6,594 nt of DNA from Bacteroidota bacterium. GTDB taxonomy: Bacteria > Bacteroidota > Bacteroidia > Bacteroidales > JADFUO01. Below the pieces are notes generated by a model. The model was given only the letters and a program-made list of their open reading frames with translations. It made no database searches and was not told where the DNA came from. Each line of letters opens with the position of its first letter. Within the stretch, counting starts at the first letter, position 1. The stretch is from positions 1 to 6,594 of the forward strand of contig JADFUO010000273.1 in NCBI GenBank assembly GCA_015222115.1, given 5' to 3'. Both the position numbers and the translations under genes were made by a program. Below are positions 1-6,268 of the stretch, piece after piece.

Positions 1-351
1 AAAATATCCTTCTTCATTTCTTACATCATAAATAACAAATTGCCTGATTTTATCATACCACTCGGGTTCTGTTTCTTGTTGCAAACTATCAGTTTCCTTG
101 ATACATTCCGGGAATATTTTTTCGAGATTTTCTTCTTCGCCAATTGATGAGTTTACTGTATGTAATAAGTCGCAAATAGATATTTTTCCGATTTTGGCAA
201 CATCATTAAAAGTAGCCCATCTTGCTACAGTATTAAAGATTAATTTGTTATTCAGCTTTTTAAATTTTGACGAATAACTTATTAGTACATCTTTTAGCTC
301 CGGATGTTTTTCCAAAGCAGTTTTTATTTTTGTATCTCCTTTAATTATCAT
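1..351 (-). CDS. DUF1858-domain protein, 3' end missing (runs off window)
   Basis: Reading from the ATG at 351-349 gives 117 uninterrupted codons to base 1, so the C-terminus lies outside the window. The protein starts MIIKGDTKIKTALEKHPEL. Residues about 1-68 match what I know of the DUF1858 fold: a short 'threshold' helix-turn (KIKTALEKHPELKDVLI), then SSKFKKLNNKLIFNTVAR, then a VAKIGKISICDLL helix. This is the KL(R/N)NP..RKTVA..ATL..AAKIG type without the CxxC pair. An acidic linker (about 71-95) leads to PEWYDKIRQFVIYDVRNEEG, which resembles the start of the DUF2249-like second domain often fused to DUF1858; that part is inference from a fragment. In anaerobes such proteins often lie near hybrid-cluster-protein or other nitrogen-oxide and redox genes; their biochemical role is unknown. 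It lies 74 nt downstream of the ferredoxin gene on the same strand, with no promoter box seen between, so cotranscription is likely. No Shine-Dalgarno is visible; the leader is A/T-rich. Confidence 0.8.
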   Translation of the reverse strand, partial: MIIKGDTKIKTALEKHPELKDVLISYSSKFKKLNNKLIFNTVARWATFNDVAKIGKISICDLLHTVNSSIGEEENLEKIFPECIKETDSLQQETEPEWYDKIRQFVIYDVRNEEGYF

Positions 352-387
352 TACTTTTTTTATTTAAATTTTAACTATTATAGTTCT

Positions 388-422
388 GTCTTCCGTCTTC
401 CGTTTGCCGATTGCCAACTACC
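388..422. repeat. Degenerate heptanucleotide tandem array
   Basis: On the plus strand the bases divide cleanly into five 7-bp units: GTCTTCC, GTCTTCC, GTTTGCC, GATTGCC, AACTACC. The first two are identical, the others drift, and a constant CC ends each unit. The array fills about half of the gap between the ferredoxin stop (426-428) and the DUF1858 start, and ends three bases from that stop. In the minus-strand transcript it would be read as GG-rich heptamers (GGTAGTT, GGCAATC, GGCAAAC, GGAAGAC twice). It resembles the short heptameric repeats scattered through intergenic DNA of some bacteria. No strong self-complementarity is visible, so it is unlikely to be a terminator. Confidence 0.65.
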
Positions 423-425
423 GAC

Positions 426-614
426 TTATTCGTGAGATATTGCCTCAACCGGGCAGGATTCTTCACCTTCAAGGGCGCTTTCTTCAAGTTCTGCCGGTAT
501 AATGTCCTTAATAACATGAGCTTTATCATCGTCTCTCATTTCAAATACTTCAGGGCAAACGCCTTCACATGCCCCGCAACCTATACATAATTCCTGATCT
601 ACTATAAATTTCAT
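426..614 (-). CDS. Single-cluster [4Fe-4S] ferredoxin (62 aa)
   Basis: A small soluble cytoplasmic electron carrier. Cysteines lie at C10, C13, C16, C20 and C54 in the pattern CxxCxxCxxxCP followed by a lone CP (SCPVEAI). This is the arrangement of one-cluster ferredoxins of the Thermotoga type, in which C10, C13, C16 and the distal Cys hold one [4Fe-4S] cluster and the second-cluster ligands are missing. C20 would be non-ligating. In the Thermotoga protein it pairs with a Cys near residue 43, but here residue 43 is Leu and no other Cys lies between 21 and 53. The body is rich in Glu/Asp, as expected for a ferredoxin. The ATG at 614 is the only start that keeps the usual nine residues before C10. 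The gene is divergent from the Crp/Fnr regulator and probably first in an operon with the DUF1858 gene. FrdX-type ferredoxins are known partners of hcp in HcpR regulons, but no hcp is visible here. Confidence 0.93.
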   Translation of the reverse strand: MKFIVDQELCIGCGACEGVCPEVFEMRDDDKAHVIKDIIPAELEESALEGEESCPVEAISHE

Positions 615-650
615 GATTATTCAATTTTAATTTAATACTAATTTTTTATG

Positions 651-658
651 CAAAATTA
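651..658 (-). promoter_or_regulatory. Bacteroidota -7 box for the ferredoxin operon
   Basis: On the minus strand this reads TAATTTTG, a perfect match to the Bacteroidota primary-sigma -7 consensus TAnnTTTG. It would start transcription near 644-647 and leave a leader of roughly 30 nt before the ferredoxin ATG. No TTTG-like -33 element lies at the expected distance upstream; that position is near or under the palindrome at 680-695. This fits an activator-dependent promoter. Chance matches to an 8-mer with six fixed positions do occur in AT-rich DNA, so the position relative to the palindrome is the main support. Confidence 0.6.
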
Positions 659-679
659 TTATGATGTCACCATTAAAAA

Positions 680-695
680 TGTAACATAAGTTACA
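680..695. promoter_or_regulatory. Crp/Fnr-type operator palindrome TGTAAC-N4-GTTACA
   Basis: The 16 bases TGTAACATAAGTTACA form a perfect 6-bp inverted repeat around a 4-bp spacer, the geometry of Crp/Fnr-family binding sites. From memory, GTAAC-N4-GTTAC is the type of site assigned to HcpR regulators outside Desulfovibrio; I could not look this up. The centre (687.5) is 32.5 bp from the end of the plus-strand -7 box and 36.5 bp from the end of the minus-strand one, which places it near -40 for both promoters, the usual class II activation position. The likely binder is the regulator encoded at 743-1414. Confidence 0.75.
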
Positions 696-712
696 AATAA
701 GCAATTATTTTG

Positions 713-720
713 TAGTTTTG
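713..720 (+). promoter_or_regulatory. Bacteroidota -7 box for the Crp/Fnr regulator gene
   Basis: TAGTTTTG is a perfect TAnnTTTG match. It would start transcription near 724-727 and leave a short leader of under 20 nt before the ATG at 743. The -33 position is taken by the right half of the palindrome at 680-695 and shows no TTTG. This suggests that bound regulator replaces the -33 contact (autoactivation), or blocks it (autorepression). Confidence 0.6.
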
Positions 721-742
721 AAGAAAATTAATATTTAATAAT

Positions 743-1414
743 ATGTATTCAAAATTCTCAGAAACACCAATCTTTAAAGGGATAAATCCGGGCGAAGTTG
801 TACATATTTTAAATTTAGTACATCATCAAATAAAAACTTACGAGCCTGAAACAATTATTGCATACAGCGGTGATGAATGTATAAATTTATATATTTTAAT
901 AGAAGGAAGCGTAAGAGGTGAAGCTGTTGATCTTAAAGGAAAAGTTATTAAAATAGAAGATATTAATGCACCTGATACATTTGCCGAAGCATTTTTGTTT
1001 GCCGATGAAAATAACTTGCTTGTAAACATTGTAACAAACACAAAAACTAAAATTTTAATTATCTATAAAAATGATTTATTGCAATTATTCAAATCGAATA
1101 AAAAAATATTAGAAAATTATTTGAATATTATTTCAAACAGATTTGTGCTTGTTACAAAGAAATTGAAATTTTTATCATTAAAAACCATTAAAGGAAAACT
1201 TGCAAACTACATTTTAGGTTTAGAAAGAAAGAATGAAGGAAAACAGCACTTTTTAATTGACAAAACTCAGGAACAATTGGCAGAATATTTTGGAGTTACC
1301 CGTCCGTCATTGGCAAGGGCTCTTGGCGAAATGAAAGATGAAGGTTTGATAGAAATTAAAAGGAAAGAAATTAAAATTCTTGATAGAAATAGTTTGGTTC
1401 AAATGTTAAAATAA
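743..1414 (+). CDS. Crp/Fnr-family transcription regulator, HcpR-like
   Basis: A 223-aa cytoplasmic DNA-binding regulator of normal family length. Residues about 8-125 form the cyclic-nucleotide-binding-type beta-roll sensor domain (IFKGINPGE start; IAYSGDECINLYILIEGSVRG core; TFAEAFLF where Crp has its phosphate-binding loop). The dimer helix spans about 117-142. Residues 150-220 are the winged helix-turn-helix (TQEQLAEYFGVTRPSLARALGEMKDEGLIEIKR). The recognition helix TRPSLARALGEM has Pro-Ser where Crp has Glu-Thr and keeps Arg187 and Arg192 in the positions of Crp Arg180 and Arg185. No Fnr-type cysteine cluster exists: the only Cys is C46, so it is not an iron-sulfur Fnr. The RPSLAR type of helix, the palindrome upstream and the divergent ferredoxin suggest an HcpR-like sensor of nitrosative stress, a group that includes a haem- and NO-binding member in Porphyromonas gingivalis. 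That assignment is inference; membership in Crp/Fnr is secure. The ATG lies in A/T-rich sequence with no Shine-Dalgarno. Confidence 0.92.
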   Translation: MYSKFSETPIFKGINPGEVVHILNLVHHQIKTYEPETIIAYSGDECINLYILIEGSVRGEAVDLKGKVIKIEDINAPDTFAEAFLFADENNLLVNIVTNTKTKILIIYKNDLLQLFKSNKKILENYLNIISNRFVLVTKKLKFLSLKTIKGKLANYILGLERKNEGKQHFLIDKTQEQLAEYFGVTRPSLARALGEMKDEGLIEIKRKEIKILDRNSLVQMLK

Positions 1415-1478
1415 TTTACAAAATTATATGCACTTTTATAAAGGGATAAAAAAAATACTGATTAAAAATTAATGCATT

Positions 1479-3992
1479 ATGAGAGAAAATATTTCAGAAC
1501 GTTTTTTAGAGTTTACAGGTAAAATTATTTTATTAACATTAGTGATTTTATGCCTGTCGGCATTTACTGAAGGCGACAAGAACTGGCCACATCCGTTACC
1601 CTGCCGTATTAAAAACAGCATGAATCCCGAATTATTTATTATGACTCTCGGTGATGTGAAAACCAAATTATCCCAAGGTATTTTTTATCCTGAAAAAGAT
1701 TTAATTATCCTTAATGACGGCAGCGAAATAACAAACTATTATAAAGACACTTTAGAAATAAAATATTTTATGCCGATTGATAAAACCGATTTCCCATTAC
1801 CTCCTTCGGGTTGGTGTTCGTGGTATTACTATTATCAGGAAATTTCTGCAGACGAGATAAAGAAAAATGCCAAATGGCTTGCTGAAAATCTGAAAGAATA
1901 TGGCGGCATTTATTGTCAGATTGATGACGGATGGCAGGGAACCGGGCATGGTCTGGGCGAAAACCGCGACTGGACAACCATTGATAAACGGTTTCCCGAA
2001 GGCATGAAAGAACTTGCAACATACATCCGCGAATTAGGATTATTGCCAGGCATCTGGTTGGCGCCACATGGTCAAAGCAATAGGGAAGTTGTAGATAAAT
2101 GGAACGCGTTTCTTTTAAAAGAAGATCGCACCACAGCTTCCGACACTTGGGAAGGAACATATCTGGTAGACCCAACTGCCTCTGATGCCGATGAATATAT
2201 GAAAGATTTATTCAATACCATGGCAGATAAATGGGGCTATGATTATTTTAAAATTGATGGCCAGCCAATTGTTATCAACGAGTATAAAAATAAACAATCG
2301 TTTATGAAAAACTCTGATGAAAATCCTGTTGAATTATATCGCCATACTTTAAACACCATTCGCGAAGCAATTGGCGAGAAACGCTATTTGTTGGGTTGTT
2401 GGGGCATCCCGCTTGATGGTATCGGGATAATGAACGGTTCGCGAACCGGTGGGGATGTTTTCCTGGATTGGGATGAAGGATTCATAACTGCTGTTAATGC
2501 AACTATGTCTTATTATTACCTGCATAACATAGCCTGGTATTGCGACCCTGATGTGATGTGTGTACGTTCACCATTAACCATGGATATGGCTCGTGCCTGG
2601 GCAACATTGCAGGGTTTGACAGGTCAGGGATTGATGGATAGCGACAGACTAATGGATTTGTCCCCTGAACGTGTTGAGATAATGAAACGGGTTTACCCGG
2701 CAGTTGACATCCGCCCTCTTGATTTATTTCCATCAAAAAGGAATAAGAAAATTTGGGATTTGAAAATTAATCATCTCGGAAGAAATTATGATATTGCCGG
2801 ATGTTTTAATTATAAAAAAAACAAGACGGATGTTGTTCATCTTAATTGGGAAGAGCTGGGTTTACCTGCAAATGCTAAAGTTCATGTTTTTGATTTCTGG
2901 AACGAAGAATATCTGGGTTGCTGGGAAAAAGGATATTTTGCTCATTTGGCACCTGCAAGTTGCCAGGTTTTAACATTAATGGTTGCCGAAGAATATCCTC
3001 AACTGATTTCCACTAACCGGCACATAACTCAAGGATGGGTTGATTTGATTAAGTGTAGTTTTGATGAAAAAACTAATACTTATTCGGGCGAAAGCCAAGT
3101 AATCGGCAACGATACCTATGAATTACGATTTGTTTTCCCCCGCCCAGGAAAGACTTATCGCATAAAATCTGCTGTAGCTGAAAACCTGAAGGCTGTTATT
3201 AATAACCATCAGGGTTGGGCAAGTATTAGGTTTACAAGTCCTGAATCAAAAAAAATAACATGGAAGGTGATTTTTGAACCAACTGAAATATATACTTATC
3301 CTGTTAACAAACCCTATAAAATTAATGTTGAGCCGCTTGGCTTCAACGGGGTAAAATTATCGTGGTTTCCAAATTATTATTTAACTGCCGGGTACAACGT
3401 TTATTACAATAATGTGTTACTCGGAATGACTCCTGAAAGCAATGTTATTTTACGAAACCTGAATTTTTTAGAAAATGATTTCATTGAAATTGCTTCGGTT
3501 TGGTATGATGGTACTGAAAGCCAAAAGAAAACATCTGTAAAAATTGAACTCGATAAGTTTTATCCAGATGAAATATTTTTGTCAGATATTGAGCCGAATT
3601 CTGCTACTGCCGGCTGGGGTGGTACTCCTAAAAATGATGAAGCAATTGACAACCGTCCATTGATTATCGGGGATAAAACTTATTCCAAAGGAATTGGTAC
3701 TCATGCAGTTTCTGATATTGAATATTCTTTAAAAGGATTTTATAAGAAATTTACCGCTGAAGTGGGCCTGGATGCTTATTCTTTAAAATGTAAGCAAGGC
3801 ACAGTAGTATTTCAGGTTTTTGGGGATGATAAATTGCTATGGGAAAGCGGGGTGATAAAATATTCCGATCCTGTTTTGCCAATAAATATTGATATTTCAG
3901 GAGTTGATGTTTTAAGGCTTCATGTTGGCGATGCAGGCGATGGTATTGATTATGACCACGCAAACTGGGGAAATGCGAAGATTGGAAAATGA
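1479..3992 (+). CDS. Exported GH36/melibiase-type glycoside hydrolase with C-terminal NPCBM domain
   Basis: An 837-aa predicted alpha-galactosidase-like enzyme. A hydrophobic stretch at residues 16-29 after a basic/polar start indicates a signal peptide; C25 has Leu before it, so a lipobox is not supported. A short N-terminal region (about 30-108) precedes the (beta/alpha)8 catalytic region, which begins at PSGWCSWYYYY (109-119). Active-site motifs are QIDDGWQ (147-153), DYFKIDGQP with D260 as likely nucleophile, and SRTGGDVF with D326 as likely acid/base. A C-terminal beta domain follows (about 420-606). Residues about 608-690 look like a fibronectin-III domain (VKLSWFPNYYLTAGYNVYYN). About 694-837 form an NPCBM/CBM51-type domain (SATAGWGGTPKNDEAIDNRPL, SKGIGTHAVSDIEY, LRLHVGDAGDGIDYDHANWG), a fold that binds galactose-type sugars in known members. 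The large N-terminal beta-sandwich of classical GH36 is not present. No T9SS tag is seen, so it is probably periplasmic or cell-envelope located. Substrate is unproven; raffinose-synthase-like relatives share these motifs. It starts 64 nt after the regulator, without a clear promoter of its own. Confidence 0.88.
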   Translation: MRENISERFLEFTGKIILLTLVILCLSAFTEGDKNWPHPLPCRIKNSMNPELFIMTLGDVKTKLSQGIFYPEKDLIILNDGSEITNYYKDTLEIKYFMPIDKTDFPLPPSGWCSWYYYYQEISADEIKKNAKWLAENLKEYGGIYCQIDDGWQGTGHGLGENRDWTTIDKRFPEGMKELATYIRELGLLPGIWLAPHGQSNREVVDKWNAFLLKEDRTTASDTWEGTYLVDPTASDADEYMKDLFNTMADKWGYDYFKIDGQPIVINEYKNKQSFMKNSDENPVELYRHTLNTIREAIGEKRYLLGCWGIPLDGIGIMNGSRTGGDVFLDWDEGFITAVNATMSYYYLHNIAWYCDPDVMCVRSPLTMDMARAWATLQGLTGQGLMDSDRLMDLSPERVEIMKRVYPAVDIRPLDLFPSKRNKKIWDLKINHLGRNYDIAGCFNYKKNKTDVVHLNWEELGLPANAKVHVFDFWNEEYLGCWEKGYFAHLAPASCQVLTLMVAEEYPQLISTNRHITQGWVDLIKCSFDEKTNTYSGESQVIGNDTYELRFVFPRPGKTYRIKSAVAENLKAVINNHQGWASIRFTSPESKKITWKVIFEPTEIYTYPVNKPYKINVEPLGFNGVKLSWFPNYYLTAGYNVYYNNVLLGMTPESNVILRNLNFLENDFIEIASVWYDGTESQKKTSVKIELDKFYPDEIFLSDIEPNSATAGWGGTPKNDEAIDNRPLIIGDKTYSKGIGTHAVSDIEYSLKGFYKKFTAEVGLDAYSLKCKQGTVVFQVFGDDKLLWESGVIKYSDPVLPINIDISGVDVLRLHVGDAGDGIDYDHANWGNAKIGK

Positions 3993-4041
3993 TACTACAA
4001 TAATTTCGCAAGTTAATGATAATATTCTGATGAAGAAAACC

Positions 4042-4122
4042 CTTCGTCTTCGCTCAGGGTGACTGTCAGTCCGATTGTCAGTCCGATTGTCAGTCCGATT
4101 GTCAGTCCGAGCGAAGTCGAGG
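4042..4122. repeat. Intergenic repeat element with imperfect inverted arms
   Basis: The left arm CTTCGTCTTCGCTC (4042-4055) and the right arm GAGCGAAGTCGAGG (4109-4122) are complementary at 12 of 14 positions. They enclose a five-base AGGGT spacer and a 4 x 12-bp tandem array that ends exactly where the right arm begins. The CTTCGCTCAGG / GAGCGAAG core resembles the interspersed repeats common between genes in environmental Bacteroidota and other bacteria; that likeness is from memory. It contains no ORF of note and no T-run, so I do not call it a terminator, although the arms could pair in the RNA after the hydrolase gene. Confidence 0.7.
4061..4108. repeat. Four-copy 12-bp tandem repeat GAYTGTCAGTCC
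   Basis: Four consecutive 12-bp units start at 4061, 4073, 4085 and 4097. The first is GACTGTCAGTCC and the other three are identical GATTGTCAGTCC. Each unit holds a small palindrome (GACTG-T-CAGTC, perfect in the first copy and with one wobble in the rest). The near identity of the copies points to recent expansion by slippage inside the surrounding inverted-arm element. Confidence 0.93.
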
Positions 4123-4184
4123 ACAATCCAGAGGTTACATAAATGCCTGCGGTTTTAATGTGCTATTAAATAAATTATAAAAAG

Positions 4185-6209
4185 ATGAAAATAAAACTTA
4201 TACTATTTTTAGTTTTACTTTTTTTTGTTTCGTTTGCTTTTGCTCAAACGCAATCTGTTTTTCCACAAGATAAAGTAAATAAAGTGATTTTTGAATACTG
4301 GAAAAAAAAGATAGAAAATAAAGCTAAAGAAAAAACACTTCATCATCCAAAATCCTTTGAAGCGAACAGAACTCATTTTGGCTTCAATCCATTTTCTATA
4401 GAAAAAAAGGATTTTAACATAACTGATAACAAGGATGTTCTATACATAGGTCCTAATCCGGATACTTTTTTTATATGTTCGGATTATGTTCAGAATGGAG
4501 ATATTGTAATCTTCGGTCAGGGAATTCTTGTAGTTGACAGTGCAAAACTCACTCTTTCCGGTCATTTATATGCACAAGACGAGGGTCAGGCATTTTTCAG
4601 GAATGATGCACACTTGCATTTTAACCAGTTTTATGTTGGTCAGTATTTTGTATGGCTGGTAGACAATGCTAAATTTGAAGCCACGGATGCAACAGTGGAT
4701 GCTAACGGGGTTATGCACTATGCTCAATTGCATGATAGGTGTACTTATATTGCTACAAATACATACTTCCCTGACTGGACATTCAGGAAAGTTTTCAATA
4801 CATCCACTCTTATCCTTGAAGATGTAAATCATGTAGGTGATATTATGGTGGATGATTCCTGCTATATTCATTTTACGCGTTGCGATACATTAATGCCATG
4901 GTTCCAGACACCTGATGGTTCGGTTGTAAATATTCAATTTCCTGACCCGGATTATGTTGACCACTTTGAGTTTTCAGACAATACACCCGGTATTGATAAC
5001 ATTCATTACACATTCATAGCAGACTCGTGTACTCAATGCTGGTGGTCGCTTGAAACACTTCCCGGTTGTGATGTTACAATTAATAACTCTATAATACGAG
5101 GCTCATGCGTTAGGATGTTCGGTTCGGATACAATTAATATAGACAGCATACAAAATTATACGTTTCACGCGAACCTTGATGTCGCGCTTGGAGACAGGCA
5201 TTTGGAATATAATAATTCTTATATTTACTGGTGGAACTGGTATCCTTATGAAAATGTTGTATTCAATATTGATTCATGTTCTTTTGGTGAAATGATAGGT
5301 AGAGGCGAGTCTAAAACTTATGCAACAAACTGTATCCATGATGGTGCTACAATAATGCTAAGTGCCGGCGACAGTGCATTTGTTTCATTTGCTGATGGAA
5401 TAAGCTACAGCTTCGTGGGCACTTTTAAAGGAGGCACTTTCCTTTTTGTTAACAGCAGCATAATTCCGCTATGGCCATATCAATCAACTAATTTAGCTCA
5501 TGATAGTTCCCGTCTCCTTGCCGTGAATTCTTACTTTGAATATGAGCCTGAGGCAATGGATAGCGCCTTGGTGATGTTTGCTGCAATAGATAGCCTTTCA
5601 AATAATACAGTTGGAACAACCGTTGATGTAATTGGTTCTGCATGGATAGATGCTGGCCCATTGAACCCTGTTACTTTTGACAGGTACAAGCTGTACTGGG
5701 CTGCTTATGGAGATTCTATCTGGGCACTAATTAAAGATTCAACAGTTCAAATTTACCATGATATTTTAGCAGAATGGAACACATCAGGATTGATAGAAGG
5801 AGAGTATGACCTGCGGCTTATTATTTTAAATAGTGCTGGAGATAGCTTAACAGGATTTAAAACAATTACCTTGCTTGAAAATACAGGAATGGATGAAACA
5901 GGAATTTATCCCGGCGGTGCAATGCTTTTGCAAAACTATCCCAATCCCTTCAATTCACATACAACCATTTGTTATCAATTATTGTCTAATTCTAATGTAA
6001 GGATAAAAATTTATAATTTATCGGGAAAGGAAGTACGAACCTTAGTAAATGAAAATCAAAAAGCAGGCAAACATTCGGTAGTTTGGGATGGAAAGGATGA
6101 TTCAGGTGAACGAGTTAGCTCAGGAGTTTATTTTTATCAGTTGAAAGCAGTTAATGAGATTTCTCAAATAAAGAAGCTGTTGTTTTTTAAAACAAGAAAG
6201 GAATATTAA
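4185..6209 (+). CDS. Secreted beta-helix-like protein with T9SS type A sorting domain
   Basis: A 674-aa exported protein of unknown function. A clear signal peptide covers residues 1-20 (MKIKLILFLVLLFFVSFAFA, probable cleavage before QTQS). A charged Lys/Glu-rich segment (about 28-60) follows. The body (about 85-480) has short alternating beta-strand rungs, many Asn/Asp turns and recurring DSC, NNS and IDS steps, as in right-handed parallel beta-helices. It has ten cysteines, several of them in or near these turns. I do not recognise a named family or catalytic motif. Residues about 495-565 look like an Ig-type beta domain (YKLYWAAYGDSIW; GEYDLRLIILNSAGDS). The C-terminus (about 577-670) is a T9SS type A / FlgD-Ig-like sorting domain: LLQNYPNPFNSHTTICYQL, VRIKIYNLSGKEVRTLV, AGKHSVVWDGKDDSGERVSSG, VYFYQL, ending in KKLLFFK. 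It is therefore expected to cross the outer membrane by T9SS and be surface-attached or released. The ATG follows an A-rich AAAAAG leader. Confidence 0.85.
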   Translation: MKIKLILFLVLLFFVSFAFAQTQSVFPQDKVNKVIFEYWKKKIENKAKEKTLHHPKSFEANRTHFGFNPFSIEKKDFNITDNKDVLYIGPNPDTFFICSDYVQNGDIVIFGQGILVVDSAKLTLSGHLYAQDEGQAFFRNDAHLHFNQFYVGQYFVWLVDNAKFEATDATVDANGVMHYAQLHDRCTYIATNTYFPDWTFRKVFNTSTLILEDVNHVGDIMVDDSCYIHFTRCDTLMPWFQTPDGSVVNIQFPDPDYVDHFEFSDNTPGIDNIHYTFIADSCTQCWWSLETLPGCDVTINNSIIRGSCVRMFGSDTINIDSIQNYTFHANLDVALGDRHLEYNNSYIYWWNWYPYENVVFNIDSCSFGEMIGRGESKTYATNCIHDGATIMLSAGDSAFVSFADGISYSFVGTFKGGTFLFVNSSIIPLWPYQSTNLAHDSSRLLAVNSYFEYEPEAMDSALVMFAAIDSLSNNTVGTTVDVIGSAWIDAGPLNPVTFDRYKLYWAAYGDSIWALIKDSTVQIYHDILAEWNTSGLIEGEYDLRLIILNSAGDSLTGFKTITLLENTGMDETGIYPGGAMLLQNYPNPFNSHTTICYQLLSNSNVRIKIYNLSGKEVRTLVNENQKAGKHSVVWDGKDDSGERVSSGVYFYQLKAVNEISQIKKLLFFKTRKEY

Positions 6210-6268
6210 ATATTGCCTGTCCATAAAGTCAAACAATTTTTAAATTAAAGCACCAAATAAAATGTATT

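Noticed and set aside
705..712. TTATTTTG as an alternative -7 box for the regulator gene
   Set aside because: It has one mismatch to TAnnTTTG and would put the palindrome centre nearer -30; the perfect box at 713-720 is the better choice.
1472..1474. Alternative ATG just upstream of the hydrolase start
   Set aside because: It is in a different frame and meets a stop within about 17 codons; the ATG at 1479 leads directly into a signal peptide.
1500..1560. Lipoprotein signal (Cys at residue 25 of the hydrolase)
   Set aside because: The residue before Cys is Leu rather than Gly/Ala/Ser, so the lipobox rule is not met; a standard signal peptide is more likely.
1768..2175. 135-codon open frame on the minus strand inside the hydrolase gene
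   Set aside because: It is fully contained in a strongly supported coding gene on the other strand, has no recognisable domain and a composition typical of antisense translation.
3751..4011. 86-codon minus-strand frame overlapping the hydrolase 3' end
   Set aside because: Antisense to the conserved NPCBM domain, without any start context or recognisable motif.
4042..4122. Possible rho-independent terminator for the hydrolase gene
   Set aside because: The arms can pair, but the loop is over 50 nt and no T-tract follows on either strand; it fits a repeat element better.
4134..4139. GTTACA half-site upstream of the T9SS protein gene
   Set aside because: It matches one arm of the 680-695 palindrome, but no TGTAAC lies four bases upstream and no TAnnTTTG box follows, so it is probably chance.
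4566..4871. 101-codon minus-strand open frame inside the T9SS protein gene
   Set aside because: Shadow of the real gene; no domain, no promoter box, and scattered Cys/Ile content typical of a spurious frame.
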